Source of the DNA: Microbacterium luteolum
GTDB taxonomy: Bacteria > Actinomycetota > Actinomycetes > Actinomycetales > Microbacteriaceae
Length of the DNA stretch: 64,000 nt
Assembly (NCBI RefSeq): GCF_039533965.1
Contig: NZ_BAAAUN010000001.1
Location: 3,786,448 to 3,850,447, forward strand
Direction of reading: 5' to 3'
Numbering within the stretch: position 1 is the stretch's first letter; the number at the start of each line of letters is the position of its first letter. The translations under genes were made by a program, and so were the position numbers. The notes under the pieces were generated by a model. It ran no database searches, was not told where the DNA came from, and worked only from the letters and a program-made list of their open reading frames with translations. Of the stretch, positions 18,619 to 27,476 are shown piece by piece.

Positions 18619-19311
18619 TCAGACCGTCTTGCCGACCTTGAGCATGTAGCCGAAGCCGCGCTTGGTCTGGATCAGCGACTCCTCGGTGTGCGGGTCGATC
18701 TTGCGGCGGAGGTACGAGATGTAGCTCTCCACGATGCCCGCGTCGCCGTTGAAGTCGTACTCCCAGACGTGATCGAGGATCTGGGCCTTCGACAGCACCC
18801 GGTTCGGGTTGAGCATCAGGTAGCGCAGCAGCTTGAACTCGGTCGGGCTGAGCTCGATCGCCTCCTTGCCGACGTGGACATCGTGCGTGTCCTGGTCCAT
18901 CGACAGCTCGCCGGCACGGATGATCGACTCCTCGTCGGCCTGCATGGTGCGGCGCAGGATCGCCTGCGCCCGCGCGACGATCTCGTCGAGGCTGAACGGC
19001 TTGGTGACATAGTCGTCGCCACCCGCGTTGAGCCCCTCGATCTTGTCCTCGGTGCCGTCCTTCGCGGTGAGGAAGAGGATCGGAGCCGTGAATCCGGCGC
19101 CGCGGAGCCGCTTGGTCACGCTGAAGCCGTTCATGTCAGGGAGCATGACGTCGAGGATGATGAGGTCGGGCTCCTCCTCGAGGACGGCCGAGATCGTGGC
19201 GGCACCGTTGGCCACCGTCTTCACCTGGAATCCGGCGAAGCTGAGACCCGTGGAGAGCAGGTCGCGGATGTTGGGCTCGTCATCGACGACCAGGATGCGC
19301 GCATCAGTCAT
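18619..19311 (-). CDS. OmpR/PhoB-family response regulator
   Basis: 230 residues from ATG 19311. Receiver domain with phosphoacceptor in LIILDVMLPDMNG (about Asp52), and winged-helix DNA-binding domain at about 130-225 (ELSPTEFKLLRYLMLNPNRVLSKAQILDHVW, ending RGFGYMLKV). Similar to TcrX/PrrA-type regulators. First gene of the pair with the kinase downstream; divergent from the CPBP protease gene across 132 bp, which could be a target (inference). Confidence 0.94.
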   Translation of the reverse strand: MTDARILVVDDEPNIRDLLSTGLSFAGFQVKTVANGAATISAVLEEEPDLIILDVMLPDMNGFSVTKRLRGAGFTAPILFLTAKDGTEDKIEGLNAGGDDYVTKPFSLDEIVARAQAILRRTMQADEESIIRAGELSMDQDTHDVHVGKEAIELSPTEFKLLRYLMLNPNRVLSKAQILDHVWEYDFNGDAGIVESYISYLRRKIDPHTEESLIQTKRGFGYMLKVGKTV

Positions 19312-19443
19312 GTCCCCATTATGGTGACTTCGGCAATGCGGATGCTGACTATTGTCCGGAACGGCGCGGTGTCGCCGTCGTGGAGCGGTGAAATCCTCCC
19401 GTGGGCGGATGCGATCCACAGGCGCACCCGGAAGGATCGATGC

Positions 19444-20475
19444 ATGAGCTCGACCGAGGACGACATCGCCGCCCCCGCATCCATGACCGCATCCGTCTCC
19501 GCCGCGCCGACCCCTGCACCGGCCGCGCAGATCGCCTTCCACCGTCTCGCGCGTCTGCGTCCGCGGTACCGCTGGTGGCGGATGCTGCTCACCGGGCTTC
19601 TCGCCGTCGTGTTCTACGTGGCGCTGCTGCTGATCGTGATGGTGCCGGTGGGCGTCGCCTCGGTGCTGGTGCCGGAATGGGGCACCGAGCTGCAGACGCT
19701 CCTGGTGACGATGGAGTACTTCGACCTCGACCGTCCCTGGCTCCTCGTCGCCCTCGTGCTGCCGTTGATCCTCATGATCCCGCCGCTGCTGCTGGCCTCG
19801 CGCATCGTCGAGGGGCGCGGTGTCGGGCTGCTGTCGTCGGTCGCCGGCCGGCTGCGTCTCGGCTGGCTCGGGAAGAGTCTGCTGCTCGCGCTGGCCGTCT
19901 TCGCGGTCTACTTCGCTGTCTCCCTGGGGATCTCGGCGGCGACCGGCTCGGACATCGCCCCGGACTTCGCGCATCCGAACCTGTGGATCATGGTGCTGCT
20001 CGTGCTGCTTCTGATCCCCTTCCAAGCAGCCGCCGAGGAGTACGTCTTCCGCGGCTACCTGATGCAGCTCGTCGGCGGTTGGCTGCGGCATCCGGCCTTC
20101 GCGATCCTGCTGCCGGTCCCGCTCTTCGTGCTGGGCCACGGATACGACGTCTGGGGTGCCGCGAGCGTCGGGGTGTTCGCGATCGTCGCCGCCTGGCTGT
20201 GCTGGCGGACGGGCGGCCTCGAGGCCGCCATCTCGCTGCACATCGTCAACAACGTGCTCATCTTCCTGTTCGGATCCGTGGGGATGGTCGACGCGAACGC
20301 CACGTCCGGCACGCCGATCGACCTGCTGGGCTCCACGGTGGCGATGGTCGTCTACGCGCTGCTCGCCGACCGGTGGGCGCGCCGGCTCGGCGTGGTGCGC
20401 ACAGCGCCTGCGCCGATCGCCGCGTCAGGCGGCGCGAACGGGACCCATCGCCTGGACGTCGTGTTCCACGGCTGA
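19444..20475 (+). CDS. CPBP-family intramembrane metalloprotease
   Basis: 343 residues. A disordered Ala/Pro-rich cytoplasmic start (1-45) is followed by about eight membrane helices. The active-site motifs of the CPBP (Rce1-like) family are present: EExxxR in AAEEYVFRGYLMQ (about 200), FxxxH in LFVLGHGYD and HxxxN in LHIVNNVLI. Bacterial members cleave or activate membrane or peptide substrates and often confer bacteriocin immunity. Start ATG 19444; divergent from the two-component regulator. Confidence 0.92.
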   Translation: MSSTEDDIAAPASMTASVSAAPTPAPAAQIAFHRLARLRPRYRWWRMLLTGLLAVVFYVALLLIVMVPVGVASVLVPEWGTELQTLLVTMEYFDLDRPWLLVALVLPLILMIPPLLLASRIVEGRGVGLLSSVAGRLRLGWLGKSLLLALAVFAVYFAVSLGISAATGSDIAPDFAHPNLWIMVLLVLLLIPFQAAAEEYVFRGYLMQLVGGWLRHPAFAILLPVPLFVLGHGYDVWGAASVGVFAIVAAWLCWRTGGLEAAISLHIVNNVLIFLFGSVGMVDANATSGTPIDLLGSTVAMVVYALLADRWARRLGVVRTAPAPIAASGGANGTHRLDVVFHG

Positions 20476-20499
20476 GTCGCAAGGCGCGGGTGGACGACT

Positions 20500-22140
20500 T
20501 CAGGCCGCGATCGCGTCGGCGTCCATGATCGTGTAGCTGTAGCCCTGCTCGGCGAGGAACCGCTGGCGGTTCTGTGCGTAGTCCTGGTCGATCGTGTCGC
20601 GGGCGACGAGCGTGTAGAAGCTCGCCGTGTGTCCCGACTGCTTCGGGCGCAGCAGACGGCCGAGACGCTGGGCCTCCTCCTGGCGGGAGCCGAACGATCC
20701 GGAGACCTGGATGGCGACGGATGCCTCCGGCAGGTCGATCGAGAAGTTCGCCACCTTCGACACCACGAGCAGCGAGATGTCGCCCTCGCGGAAAGCGCGG
20801 TAGAGCTCTTCGCGCTCGTCCACCGGCGTCGCCCCCGTGATCTGCGGCGCGTCCAGCGCCTCGGACAGCGACTCGAGCTGGTCGAGGTACTGTCCGATCA
20901 CGAGGATGCGCTCGCCCGGGTGCTTGGCGATCAGCTCGCGGACGGCCTGGACCTTGGCCGGAGCGGATGCCGCGAGCCGATACCGCTCGTCGTCCGTCGC
21001 CGCGGCGTACTCGAGCCGGTCGCTCGGCGGAAGATCGACGCGCACCTCGTAGCAGGCCGCGGGGGAGATGAAGCCCTGGGCCTCGATCTGCTTCCAGGGA
21101 GCATCGAACCGCTTGGGGCCGATCAGGCTGAACACGTCGCCCTCGCGCCCGTCCTCACGGACGAGGGTCGCGGTGAGTCCGATCCGTCGCCGAGCCTGCA
21201 GGTCCGCGGTGAGCTTGAAGACAGGGGCGGGGAGGAGGTGGACCTCGTCGTAGACGATGAGGCCCCAGTCGAGAGCATCGAGGAGCGCGAGATGCGCGTA
21301 CTCGCCCTTCCGCTTGGCCGTGAGGATCTGGTAAGTCGCGATCGTGACCGGCTTGACCTCTTTGGCCTGGCCGGAGTACTCGCCGATCTCCTCGGCGGTC
21401 AGGCTCGTGCGCTTGAGCAGCTCGTCGCGCCACTGCCGGGCCGAGACGGTGTTCGTCACCAGGATCAGCGTGGTCGTCTTGGTGGCCGCCATGGCACCGG
21501 CGCCCACGATCGTCTTGCCCGCGCCGCAGGGGAGCACCACGACGCCCGAACCGTCCTTCGAGAAAGCGTCGACGGCATCCTGCTGGTACGGACGGATGTG
21601 CCAGCCGTCCTCGGCGAGGTCGATCTCGTGCGGGGTGCCGGGGGTGTAGCCGGCGAGGTCCTCGGCCGGCCAGCCGATCTTCAGGAGCTCCTGCTTGATC
21701 TGGCCGCGCGCCCACGCGTCGACGACGAACGTCTCGGGGTTCGGATGCCCGATCAGCAGCGGCTGGATGCGCTTGTTGTTCGCGACCTGGGTCAGCACCG
21801 CGGGATCGGAGGAGCGCAGGATGAGCGTCCCCTCGTCGTCCCGCTCGATCACGAGTCGCCCGTAGCGGTTGACCGTCTCGCGCAGATCGACCGCGACGGA
21901 CGGCGGGACCGGGAAACGCGACCAGCGGTCCAGCGTCTCGAGCATGTCCTCGGCGGTGTGGCCGGCGGCGCGCGCGTTCCACAGCCCGAGCCGCGTGATC
22001 CGATACGTGTGGATGTGCTCGGGGGCGCGCTCCAGCTCCGCGAAGATCGCGAGTTCGTGGCGGGCGCTCTCCGCGTCGGCATGGGCGACTTCGAGCAGCA
22101 CGGTGCGATCGCTCTGGACGATCAGGGGGCCATCAGACAT
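20500..22140 (-). CDS. XPB-like DNA repair helicase
   Basis: 546 residues. Superfamily 2 helicase of the bacterial XPB/Ssl2 type: Walker A PCGAGKTIVG, DEVH box in LIVYDEVHLLPAP, motif III LTATLVREDG, and C-terminal motif VI region QEEAQRLGRLLRPK. The N-terminal 150 residues are the XPB damage-recognition-like domain; RED-like residues appear in LVREDGREGD. In actinobacteria it is a 3'-5' helicase implicated in DNA repair. The gene for a helicase-associated protein ends 36 bp upstream, forming a conserved pair. Confidence 0.95.
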   Translation of the reverse strand: MSDGPLIVQSDRTVLLEVAHADAESARHELAIFAELERAPEHIHTYRITRLGLWNARAAGHTAEDMLETLDRWSRFPVPPSVAVDLRETVNRYGRLVIERDDEGTLILRSSDPAVLTQVANNKRIQPLLIGHPNPETFVVDAWARGQIKQELLKIGWPAEDLAGYTPGTPHEIDLAEDGWHIRPYQQDAVDAFSKDGSGVVVLPCGAGKTIVGAGAMAATKTTTLILVTNTVSARQWRDELLKRTSLTAEEIGEYSGQAKEVKPVTIATYQILTAKRKGEYAHLALLDALDWGLIVYDEVHLLPAPVFKLTADLQARRRIGLTATLVREDGREGDVFSLIGPKRFDAPWKQIEAQGFISPAACYEVRVDLPPSDRLEYAAATDDERYRLAASAPAKVQAVRELIAKHPGERILVIGQYLDQLESLSEALDAPQITGATPVDEREELYRAFREGDISLLVVSKVANFSIDLPEASVAIQVSGSFGSRQEEAQRLGRLLRPKQSGHTASFYTLVARDTIDQDYAQNRQRFLAEQGYSYTIMDADAIAA

Positions 22141-22176
22141 AGCTGTCCAGTTTACCGGGCGCTGGAGGCTCGGGGC

Positions 22177-23886
22177 CTACTGCGCGACGACCGATGCGGC
22201 CAGGATGCTCGAGACGGGCAGGGTGCGCTCGACGTCGGCCGCACGATCGCGCCCGCGGAGGCGACCACCGCCGATCCCGGTCGCCTCGAGCAGGAGCTCG
22301 CGCGTCGATCCGTCCGGCATGCCCACGGTGACCTGGAGCACGGCCTTGGCGCGGACCGCGGCCTCCAGCTCCCGATCGAGCCATGCCGCGTCGGCATCCG
22401 GGCCCTGGTGGTCGCGCAGGCGGGCGATCAGTGCGCTGACGTCGGGGGCATCGACGTCGGGGGCGGTGACGGCTGGGGCGGGATGCCGTTCCCGCACCGG
22501 GATGGCGCCGTCCGCTCCGACCAGCGTCGCCGGGTAGCGTGCGTCCGTGAGTGCCCAGTAGACCGTCTCCCGGCTGACCCGGGTGGTGAGCGATTCGGCA
22601 TGCTTCGCGAGCGCGAGGGGCCGCAGGGACTGGTCGACGGCCATGGCCTGGATGAGGTGGAGGTCGGTGCTCTCGATCCGCGTGCGACCGGTCTCGTCGT
22701 CGATGGAGACGCGCACCAGGCCGTGTCGCTGCGCGGTCTGGGCGACCAGATAGCTCAGCGGCTGCGGGATCCCGGTGAGGGAGATCCCGCCGAGGAACTC
22801 GAGGATCGACTCCTCGGTCTCGCCGACGACGAAGGCATGCGCCATCGATTCCGCGGTGAAGCGGTACGACGATGCCTGCGCGGCCGACTCGCGAGCGGCG
22901 ATGCCACGAAGGCGCACGTCCAGTGCCGGTTCGAGCGGGCCCGGCGCGATCGCGGTGAGATCGTTCTGCAGGAAGATGCGGTCGACCTCGGCGGGCAGCA
23001 GCCGGACGAGCGCGTCCGGGTCGGCGTCCTCGCCGCGGCGCACCGATGCGGCCCACTCCGGTTCGGTGCCGTCCTCCGCGATCAGGCCCAGGAGGCGTGC
23101 CCCCTCGCGCAGCATGCGGGAGCGTTCCGGCCAGGACGGGTCCCACGGATGCGCGAACGGCCAGGACTCGGGCGGAGTCCACCCGCCGTCCGCGGATCGG
23201 ACGCCGCGCGGCAGCGACGCGCGGAAGCTCGTCACCAGGACCGTCCAGCGATCCGCGACGGAGGAGATCAGCCAGGTCTCCGCGGATGCGGTGGTGCGCA
23301 GCCGGCGGTTGGCGGCGACGGCGAGTCCGGCGTCGATCGCGATCGCGAGCAGGGTGTCGACGATGTCGGCCGAGATCCCCGAATCCGCGAGCTGGCGCTT
23401 CTCGCCGGCGCTGATGCTGCCGCCGGCGAGCAGGGCGAACGGTGCTTCGCGGGCGACGAGCAGCACGTCGGCGAGCACCGCCACCGTGGTGAACGCGCGT
23501 TCCGCAGCGTGTGCTGACGCGGTCTCCGCCGCGGGACCGGGAGCAGCGGCGTCGCCGACCTCGGTGACGGAGCGTCCGGCGAGCACGGGCACGAGCGGTG
23601 CGTAGGGGGTGCCGTCCGGGCGCAGCAGAGCGAGCGCCGTGAGCGTCTCGCGCTCGCCGCCGGGATCCCCGCCGTCGGCCGCTCGGAGCAGCGCCGCCGC
23701 CTCGGCAGCGGTGAGGGAGGGGAGGAGCTTCGTGAGCGCCGACGGATCGAGCAGGGCCTCGGCGGCGTCGAAGAAGTCCTGCCACGGGACATCCGGCCGC
23801 ACCCCACGGGATGAAAGCAGGTGCTGCAGCGCATCATCGCTCGACGCGGCCAGCCAATCCGCCAGCGGTCGTGCGTGAGTGCTCAT
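22177..23886 (-). CDS. Helicase-associated (XPB/Ssl2-like) domain protein
   Basis: 569 residues. It matches the actinobacterial protein regularly found next to XPB helicase: N-terminal PLADWLAASSDDALQHLLSSR, central winged-helix repeats, and a C-terminal region (TRIESTDLHLIQAMAVDQSLRPLAL and HAESLTTRVSRETVYWALTDARYPATLVGAD) related to the helicase's own N-terminal domain. It has no ATPase motifs, so it is likely a partner or regulator rather than a motor. Probably co-transcribed with the helicase. Confidence 0.88.
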   Translation of the reverse strand: MSTHARPLADWLAASSDDALQHLLSSRGVRPDVPWQDFFDAAEALLDPSALTKLLPSLTAAEAAALLRAADGGDPGGERETLTALALLRPDGTPYAPLVPVLAGRSVTEVGDAAAPGPAAETASAHAAERAFTTVAVLADVLLVAREAPFALLAGGSISAGEKRQLADSGISADIVDTLLAIAIDAGLAVAANRRLRTTASAETWLISSVADRWTVLVTSFRASLPRGVRSADGGWTPPESWPFAHPWDPSWPERSRMLREGARLLGLIAEDGTEPEWAASVRRGEDADPDALVRLLPAEVDRIFLQNDLTAIAPGPLEPALDVRLRGIAARESAAQASSYRFTAESMAHAFVVGETEESILEFLGGISLTGIPQPLSYLVAQTAQRHGLVRVSIDDETGRTRIESTDLHLIQAMAVDQSLRPLALAKHAESLTTRVSRETVYWALTDARYPATLVGADGAIPVRERHPAPAVTAPDVDAPDVSALIARLRDHQGPDADAAWLDRELEAAVRAKAVLQVTVGMPDGSTRELLLEATGIGGGRLRGRDRAADVERTLPVSSILAASVVAQ

Positions 23887-23896
23887 GGGCGCTGCC

Positions 23897-24172
23897 TCAG
23901 GAACGCGACGCTGCGCGACCCTTTCGGATGAAGCTCATCACGAGCAGCGCGATGATCATCACGAAGGCGATCGGCAGGCCCCAGAACGGGATCGCGGCGA
24001 TCAGCGGCCACAGTCCTTCGCCGAAAGCGGATTGATCCATGCCGACCGCGGTGCCGATGATGATCGCGAAGAAGCAGATCACGGATGCCGCGGCGATTCC
24101 GAGCGCGGAGAACGCGAGGAGGCGATCCACCCGGCGGACGGGAATCTCCGGTTCCGAATTCTGCGTGCTCAT
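23897..24172 (-). CDS. Small two-helix membrane protein
   Basis: 91 residues from ATG 24172 (MSTQNSEPEIPVRRVDRLLAF). Two hydrophobic helices (about 18-42 and 56-82) with a short Gly/Trp-containing hairpin, and a basic end (RKGRAASRS). No catalytic motif. The family is common in Microbacteriaceae and is sometimes mislabelled as an ABC transporter component. It lies just upstream of the helicase-associated gene (10 bp) and may share its transcript. Function unknown. Confidence 0.7.
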   Translation of the reverse strand: MSTQNSEPEIPVRRVDRLLAFSALGIAAASVICFFAIIIGTAVGMDQSAFGEGLWPLIAAIPFWGLPIAFVMIIALLVMSFIRKGRAASRS

Positions 24173-24291
24173 CCGTCTCACCCTACTCGTACCGGGGCTT
24201 CGATTCCGCCGGTCCGACGACCGGTAGGCTGGGAGGGTGCGCGCATCAGCGTGTGCACTCTTCTGCATACCGATTTCAGCGAGGTTCTCCC

Positions 24292-24672
24292 ATGCCCACC
24301 GGCAAGGTCAGGTTCTACGACGAAGACAAGGGTTTCGGCTTCATCGCCAGCGATGACGGCCAGGACGTCTTCCTGCACGCCTCGGCGATGCCCACGGGCA
24401 CCGCGGTGAAGGCGGGAGCGCGCGTGGAGTTCGGAGTGGCCGACGGCAAGCGCGGTCTCCAGGCGCTCTCGGTACGCGTGCTCGAGGCGCCGCCGAGCCT
24501 GTCGAAGGCCAAGCGGATCCCGGCCGACGACATGGCGATCATCGTCGAGGACCTCGTGAAGCTCCTCGACACCATCGGCGGAGACCTGCGTCGCGGACGC
24601 TATCCGTCTTCCGGACACGGCCGCAAGATCGCGGCCGTCCTGCGCAAGGTCGCCGATGACCTCGAAGCCTGA
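24292..24672 (+). CDS. Cold-shock domain protein
   Basis: 126 residues. Residues 1-65 are a cold-shock domain with both RNA-binding motifs (KGFGFIA for RNP1, DVFLHAS for RNP2). A further 60-residue tail (KRIPADDMAIIVEDLVKLLDTIGGDLRRG) makes it longer than the usual 67-residue CspA and is typical of an actinobacterial CspB-like class. TAGGCT at about 24226 suggests a 5' leader of some 55 nt, long enough for thermoregulatory structure. Its end overlaps the DUF3027 gene by 17 bp. Confidence 0.92.
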   Translation: MPTGKVRFYDEDKGFGFIASDDGQDVFLHASAMPTGTAVKAGARVEFGVADGKRGLQALSVRVLEAPPSLSKAKRIPADDMAIIVEDLVKLLDTIGGDLRRGRYPSSGHGRKIAAVLRKVADDLEA

Positions 24673-25300
24673 CGCCGACGCGCGTCTCCTCGACGCCCAC
24701 GATCTCGCGCTGGATGCCCTCCGCGAGATCACTCCCGCGACCTCGATCGGCCCGGCTGCCGGCTACCTCCTCGAAGATGACGGCTCGGTGTCGTTGCGCT
24801 TCGAGAACCGGCTGCCCGGCTATCCCGGCTGGTACTGGACCGTGACAGTCGCACGTGTCGAGGACGAGGACCCGACCGTGCTCGAGGTCGAGCTTCTCCC
24901 CGGCGACGGCGCCCTCCTCGCACCGGAGTGGGTGCCGTGGGCCGAGCGTCTCGCGGACTACCGGGCGCACCAGGTCGAACTCGCCGAGCAGGCGGCCGCC
25001 GAAGCGGCCGAGGCCGGCGAGGTCGTCGAGGAAGACATCGATGACATCGACGATGACGATGCCGAAGACCTCGATGAGGACGACGACCTCGACGACGATG
25101 AGGACGACGACGCTCCGGCCACCGTTCTGCATGCCGGCGACGTCGACGGCGTCGACATCGATGAGCTCGACCCGAGCGTGTCCGACGAGGACCTGACGGA
25201 CGACGGCTTCGACGACGATGAGGACGACGCCGACGAGGACGACTCCGACGACGCCGACGACGACTCGGACGACGACGAGGACGCCGACGACGAGGAGTGA
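24656..25300 (+). CDS. DUF3027 protein with extremely acidic tail
   Basis: 214 residues. Residues 1-110 are a DUF3027 domain (DADARLLDAHDLALDAL, then FENRLPGYPGWYWTVTVARV, then LAPEWVPWAERL). The second half is a low-complexity Asp/Glu run (roughly two thirds acidic from about 122), resembling nucleic-acid mimics or histone-binding tails. It overlaps the cold-shock gene by 17 bp, so the two are translationally coupled, and a role in RNA or ribosome handling is plausible but unproven. Confidence 0.85.
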   Translation: MTSKPDADARLLDAHDLALDALREITPATSIGPAAGYLLEDDGSVSLRFENRLPGYPGWYWTVTVARVEDEDPTVLEVELLPGDGALLAPEWVPWAERLADYRAHQVELAEQAAAEAAEAGEVVEEDIDDIDDDDAEDLDEDDDLDDDEDDDAPATVLHAGDVDGVDIDELDPSVSDEDLTDDGFDDDEDDADEDDSDDADDDSDDDEDADDEE

Positions 25301-25309
25301 CTCAGGCGC

Positions 25310-26422
25310 TCAGGCGCCCAGGTTCTCCAGCACGTAGTCGAGCGAGCGGATCAGCTGGCGGACGTCGTCCGGCTCGATCGAGACGAAGGTCGCCACGCGC
25401 AGCTGGTTGCGACCGAGCTTGCGGTACGGCTCGGTGTCGACGATGCCGTTGGCTCGGAGCGTCTTCGCGATCGCTGCCGCGTCGATGCTCTCGTCGAAGT
25501 CGATCGTGGCGACCACCGGCGAGCGGTGCGTGGCATCGGCGACGAAGGGCGTCGCGACCGCGGACGCCTCTGCCCAGTCGTACAGCGCCGAGGACGACGC
25601 GGAGGTGCGGCCGGCGGCCCACGCGAGTCCGCCGTTGCCGAGGATCCAGCTGAGCTGGCTGTCCAGCAGGTGGAGCGTCGTGAGAGCCGGGGTGTTGAGC
25701 GTCTGGTTCAGGCGCGAGTTGTCGACCGCGTTCTTCAGGCTGAGGAACTCGGGGATGTAGCGGCCGGAGGCCGCGATCCGCTCGATCCGCTCGATCGCGG
25801 CGGGGGAGACCGCGGCGAACCACAGCCCGCCGTCCGACCCGAGGTTCTTCTGCGGGGCGAAGTAGTAGACGTCGGCCTGGGTGACGTCGAAGTCGATGCC
25901 GCCGGCGGCGCTGGTCGCATCGATGACCGTCAGGGCACCGTCCGCACGGACGCGCTCCACGGGAGCGGCGACACCGGTCGAGGTCTCGTTGTGCGGCCAG
26001 GCGTACACGTCGACGCCGTCGACGACCTCGGCGCTCGCCCGCGATCCCGGCTCGGCCTTGCGCACATCAGGGGCGTCGAGCCACGGGGCGCCTGCGGCCG
26101 CGGCGAACTTGCCGCCGAACTCGCCGAAGACGAGATTCTGGCTGCGGCGTTCGATGAGGCCGAACGCGGCCGCATCCCAGAACGCGGTGGAGCCGCCGTT
26201 GCCGACGAGGATCTCGTACCCTTCCGGCACGCGGAACAGGGCGGCGAGCTGCTCGCGCACGCTGCCGACCAGGTTCTTCACCGGGGCCTGACGGTGCGAG
26301 GTCCCGAGGATCGTCGCGCCGGATGAGAGCAGCGCCTCGAGCTGCGCGGGGCGCACCTTCGAGGGACCGCAGCCGAAACGACCGTCAGCGGGCAGGAGGT
26401 CACCGGGAATCTCGATCGCCAT
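25310..26422 (-). CDS. serC: Phosphoserine aminotransferase SerC
   Basis: 370 residues. Converts 3-phosphohydroxypyruvate and glutamate to phosphoserine in serine synthesis, and can act in the pyridoxal phosphate pathway. It is of the mycobacterial/actinobacterial type: start GCGPSKVRPAQLEAL, cofactor segment VIDATSAAGGIDFDV, PLP lysine in YYFAPQKNLGSDGG (about residue 200), and C-terminal substrate residues near YRKLGRNQLRVATF. TAGAAT (26429-26434) lies 6 nt ahead of ATG, the leaderless pattern. Single gene, convergent with DUF3027. Confidence 0.95.
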   Translation of the reverse strand: MAIEIPGDLLPADGRFGCGPSKVRPAQLEALLSSGATILGTSHRQAPVKNLVGSVREQLAALFRVPEGYEILVGNGGSTAFWDAAAFGLIERRSQNLVFGEFGGKFAAAAGAPWLDAPDVRKAEPGSRASAEVVDGVDVYAWPHNETSTGVAAPVERVRADGALTVIDATSAAGGIDFDVTQADVYYFAPQKNLGSDGGLWFAAVSPAAIERIERIAASGRYIPEFLSLKNAVDNSRLNQTLNTPALTTLHLLDSQLSWILGNGGLAWAAGRTSASSSALYDWAEASAVATPFVADATHRSPVVATIDFDESIDAAAIAKTLRANGIVDTEPYRKLGRNQLRVATFVSIEPDDVRQLIRSLDYVLENLGA

Positions 26423-26489
26423 GGGTCGATTCTAGGGGGCGCGCGGTGTCGTTCCCCGCCGGGGGCGGATCCGATGTCCGTGCGGGAAT

Positions 26490-26508
26490 GTAGGCTTGCC
26501 TAAGAATC
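26490..26508 (+). promoter_or_regulatory. Possible DtxR/IdeR-type metal box
   Basis: The segment around TAGGCTTGCCTAA (26491-26503) matches the DtxR-type consensus (TTAGGTTAGCCTAACCTAA) at 11 of 19 positions, mostly in the left half and centre. It lies 15 nt before the start of a DtxR-family gene, so metal-dependent self-control is possible. Confidence 0.35.
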
Positions 26509-26523
26509 TCGGAGGGCCTGCAC

Positions 26524-27225
26524 ATGACCGATCTGATCGACACCACGGAGATGTATCTCCGCACCATCCTCGAGCTCGAGGAGGAGAACATCGTGCCCCT
26601 GCGCGCGCGCATCTCCGAGCGCCTCGGTCACTCCGGCCCCACGGTCTCGCAGACCGTCGGTCGCATGGAGCGCGATGGGCTGGTCGTCGTCTCCGAAGAC
26701 CGCACGCTCGAGCTCACCGACGCGGGGCGCCGCAAGGCGGTCGACGTCATGCGCAAGCACCGTCTGGCCGAGCGCCTGCTCTCCGATGTCATCGGGCTCG
26801 ACTGGGCGTTCGTGCACGAAGAGGCCTGCCGCTGGGAGCACGTGATGAGCGAGCAGGTGGAGCGTCGTCTCGTCGAACTCCTGGGTCACCCCACCGAGTC
26901 GCCTTACGGGAACCCGATCCCGGGCCTCGACCAGCTCGGCGACCTGCCGGCGCGCACCTTCGACGAGGGCGTCATCGGCCTCGTCCAGAAGCTGAACGCG
27001 GCGGGCGAGCCCATCGAGGGGACGGTCCGGCGTCTGGCCGAACCCGCCCAGGTCGATCCGGAGCTGCTGGAGCAGCTGCGCGACGCCGGTGTCATGCCCG
27101 GCGCCCACGGCGACTTCCGTTTCAGCGAGGGCTACGTCCTGATCCAGATGGACGGCAAGGAAGACGGGCTGGAACTGCCCGTCGAGCTCGCCTCCCACAT
27201 CTTCCTGGTCGGCGAGCCGGCCTGA
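26524..27225 (+). CDS. DtxR-family metal-dependent transcriptional regulator
   Basis: 233 residues with the full three-domain plan of DtxR/IdeR: winged helix (2-65: DLIDTTEMYLRTILELEEENIVPLRAR, recognition helix SGPTVSQTVGRMERDGL), dimerisation/metal domain (66-140, including MRKHRLAERLL, the HEEACRWEHVMSE ligand region with Cys and His) and an SH3-like domain (about 155-230). It likely represses iron or manganese uptake genes when metal is sufficient. A GGAGGG site precedes the ATG, and a DtxR-like box lies just upstream. Whether it senses Fe or Mn cannot be told. Confidence 0.92.
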   Translation: MTDLIDTTEMYLRTILELEEENIVPLRARISERLGHSGPTVSQTVGRMERDGLVVVSEDRTLELTDAGRRKAVDVMRKHRLAERLLSDVIGLDWAFVHEEACRWEHVMSEQVERRLVELLGHPTESPYGNPIPGLDQLGDLPARTFDEGVIGLVQKLNAAGEPIEGTVRRLAEPAQVDPELLEQLRDAGVMPGAHGDFRFSEGYVLIQMDGKEDGLELPVELASHIFLVGEPA

Positions 27226-27476
27226 TCCACGCGGAAAACCGGGGCTCTGCGTCGATTGCCAGGTTCCCGGGGTGACATGATCGTTATCTTCCGGTAACCT
27301 CGGTCAAGTCGTCAGCGAAGAAGCCCGCTGGCGATGACCCGCGAAGATCGCCTTCCAGGCTCGTCGTCTTCACGGCAGGAACGCACAAAGTACCCGAGCT
27401 ACATTCGTGCCACGAGAACGAGAGTGCCGACGAGCCAGCGCTACCCGAAAGCGCGAGGGCCCAGGAGGACAAAGTT
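27226..27476 (+). other. 251-bp leader upstream of the M23 peptidase gene
   Basis: No coding region is apparent. The stretch contains short complementary blocks (for example GGTAACC at about 27292, and a CAGCG-CTACCCGAAAGCGC segment before the ribosome site). In other actinobacteria cell-wall hydrolase genes often carry c-di-AMP (ydaO) riboswitches here, but the core ydaO motifs were not found, so nothing is claimed beyond a long, possibly structured leader. Confidence 0.3.

Noticed and set aside
27226..27476. c-di-AMP (ydaO) riboswitch before the M23 gene
   Set aside because: The core motifs expected for the aptamer were looked for and not found; only the position is suggestive.
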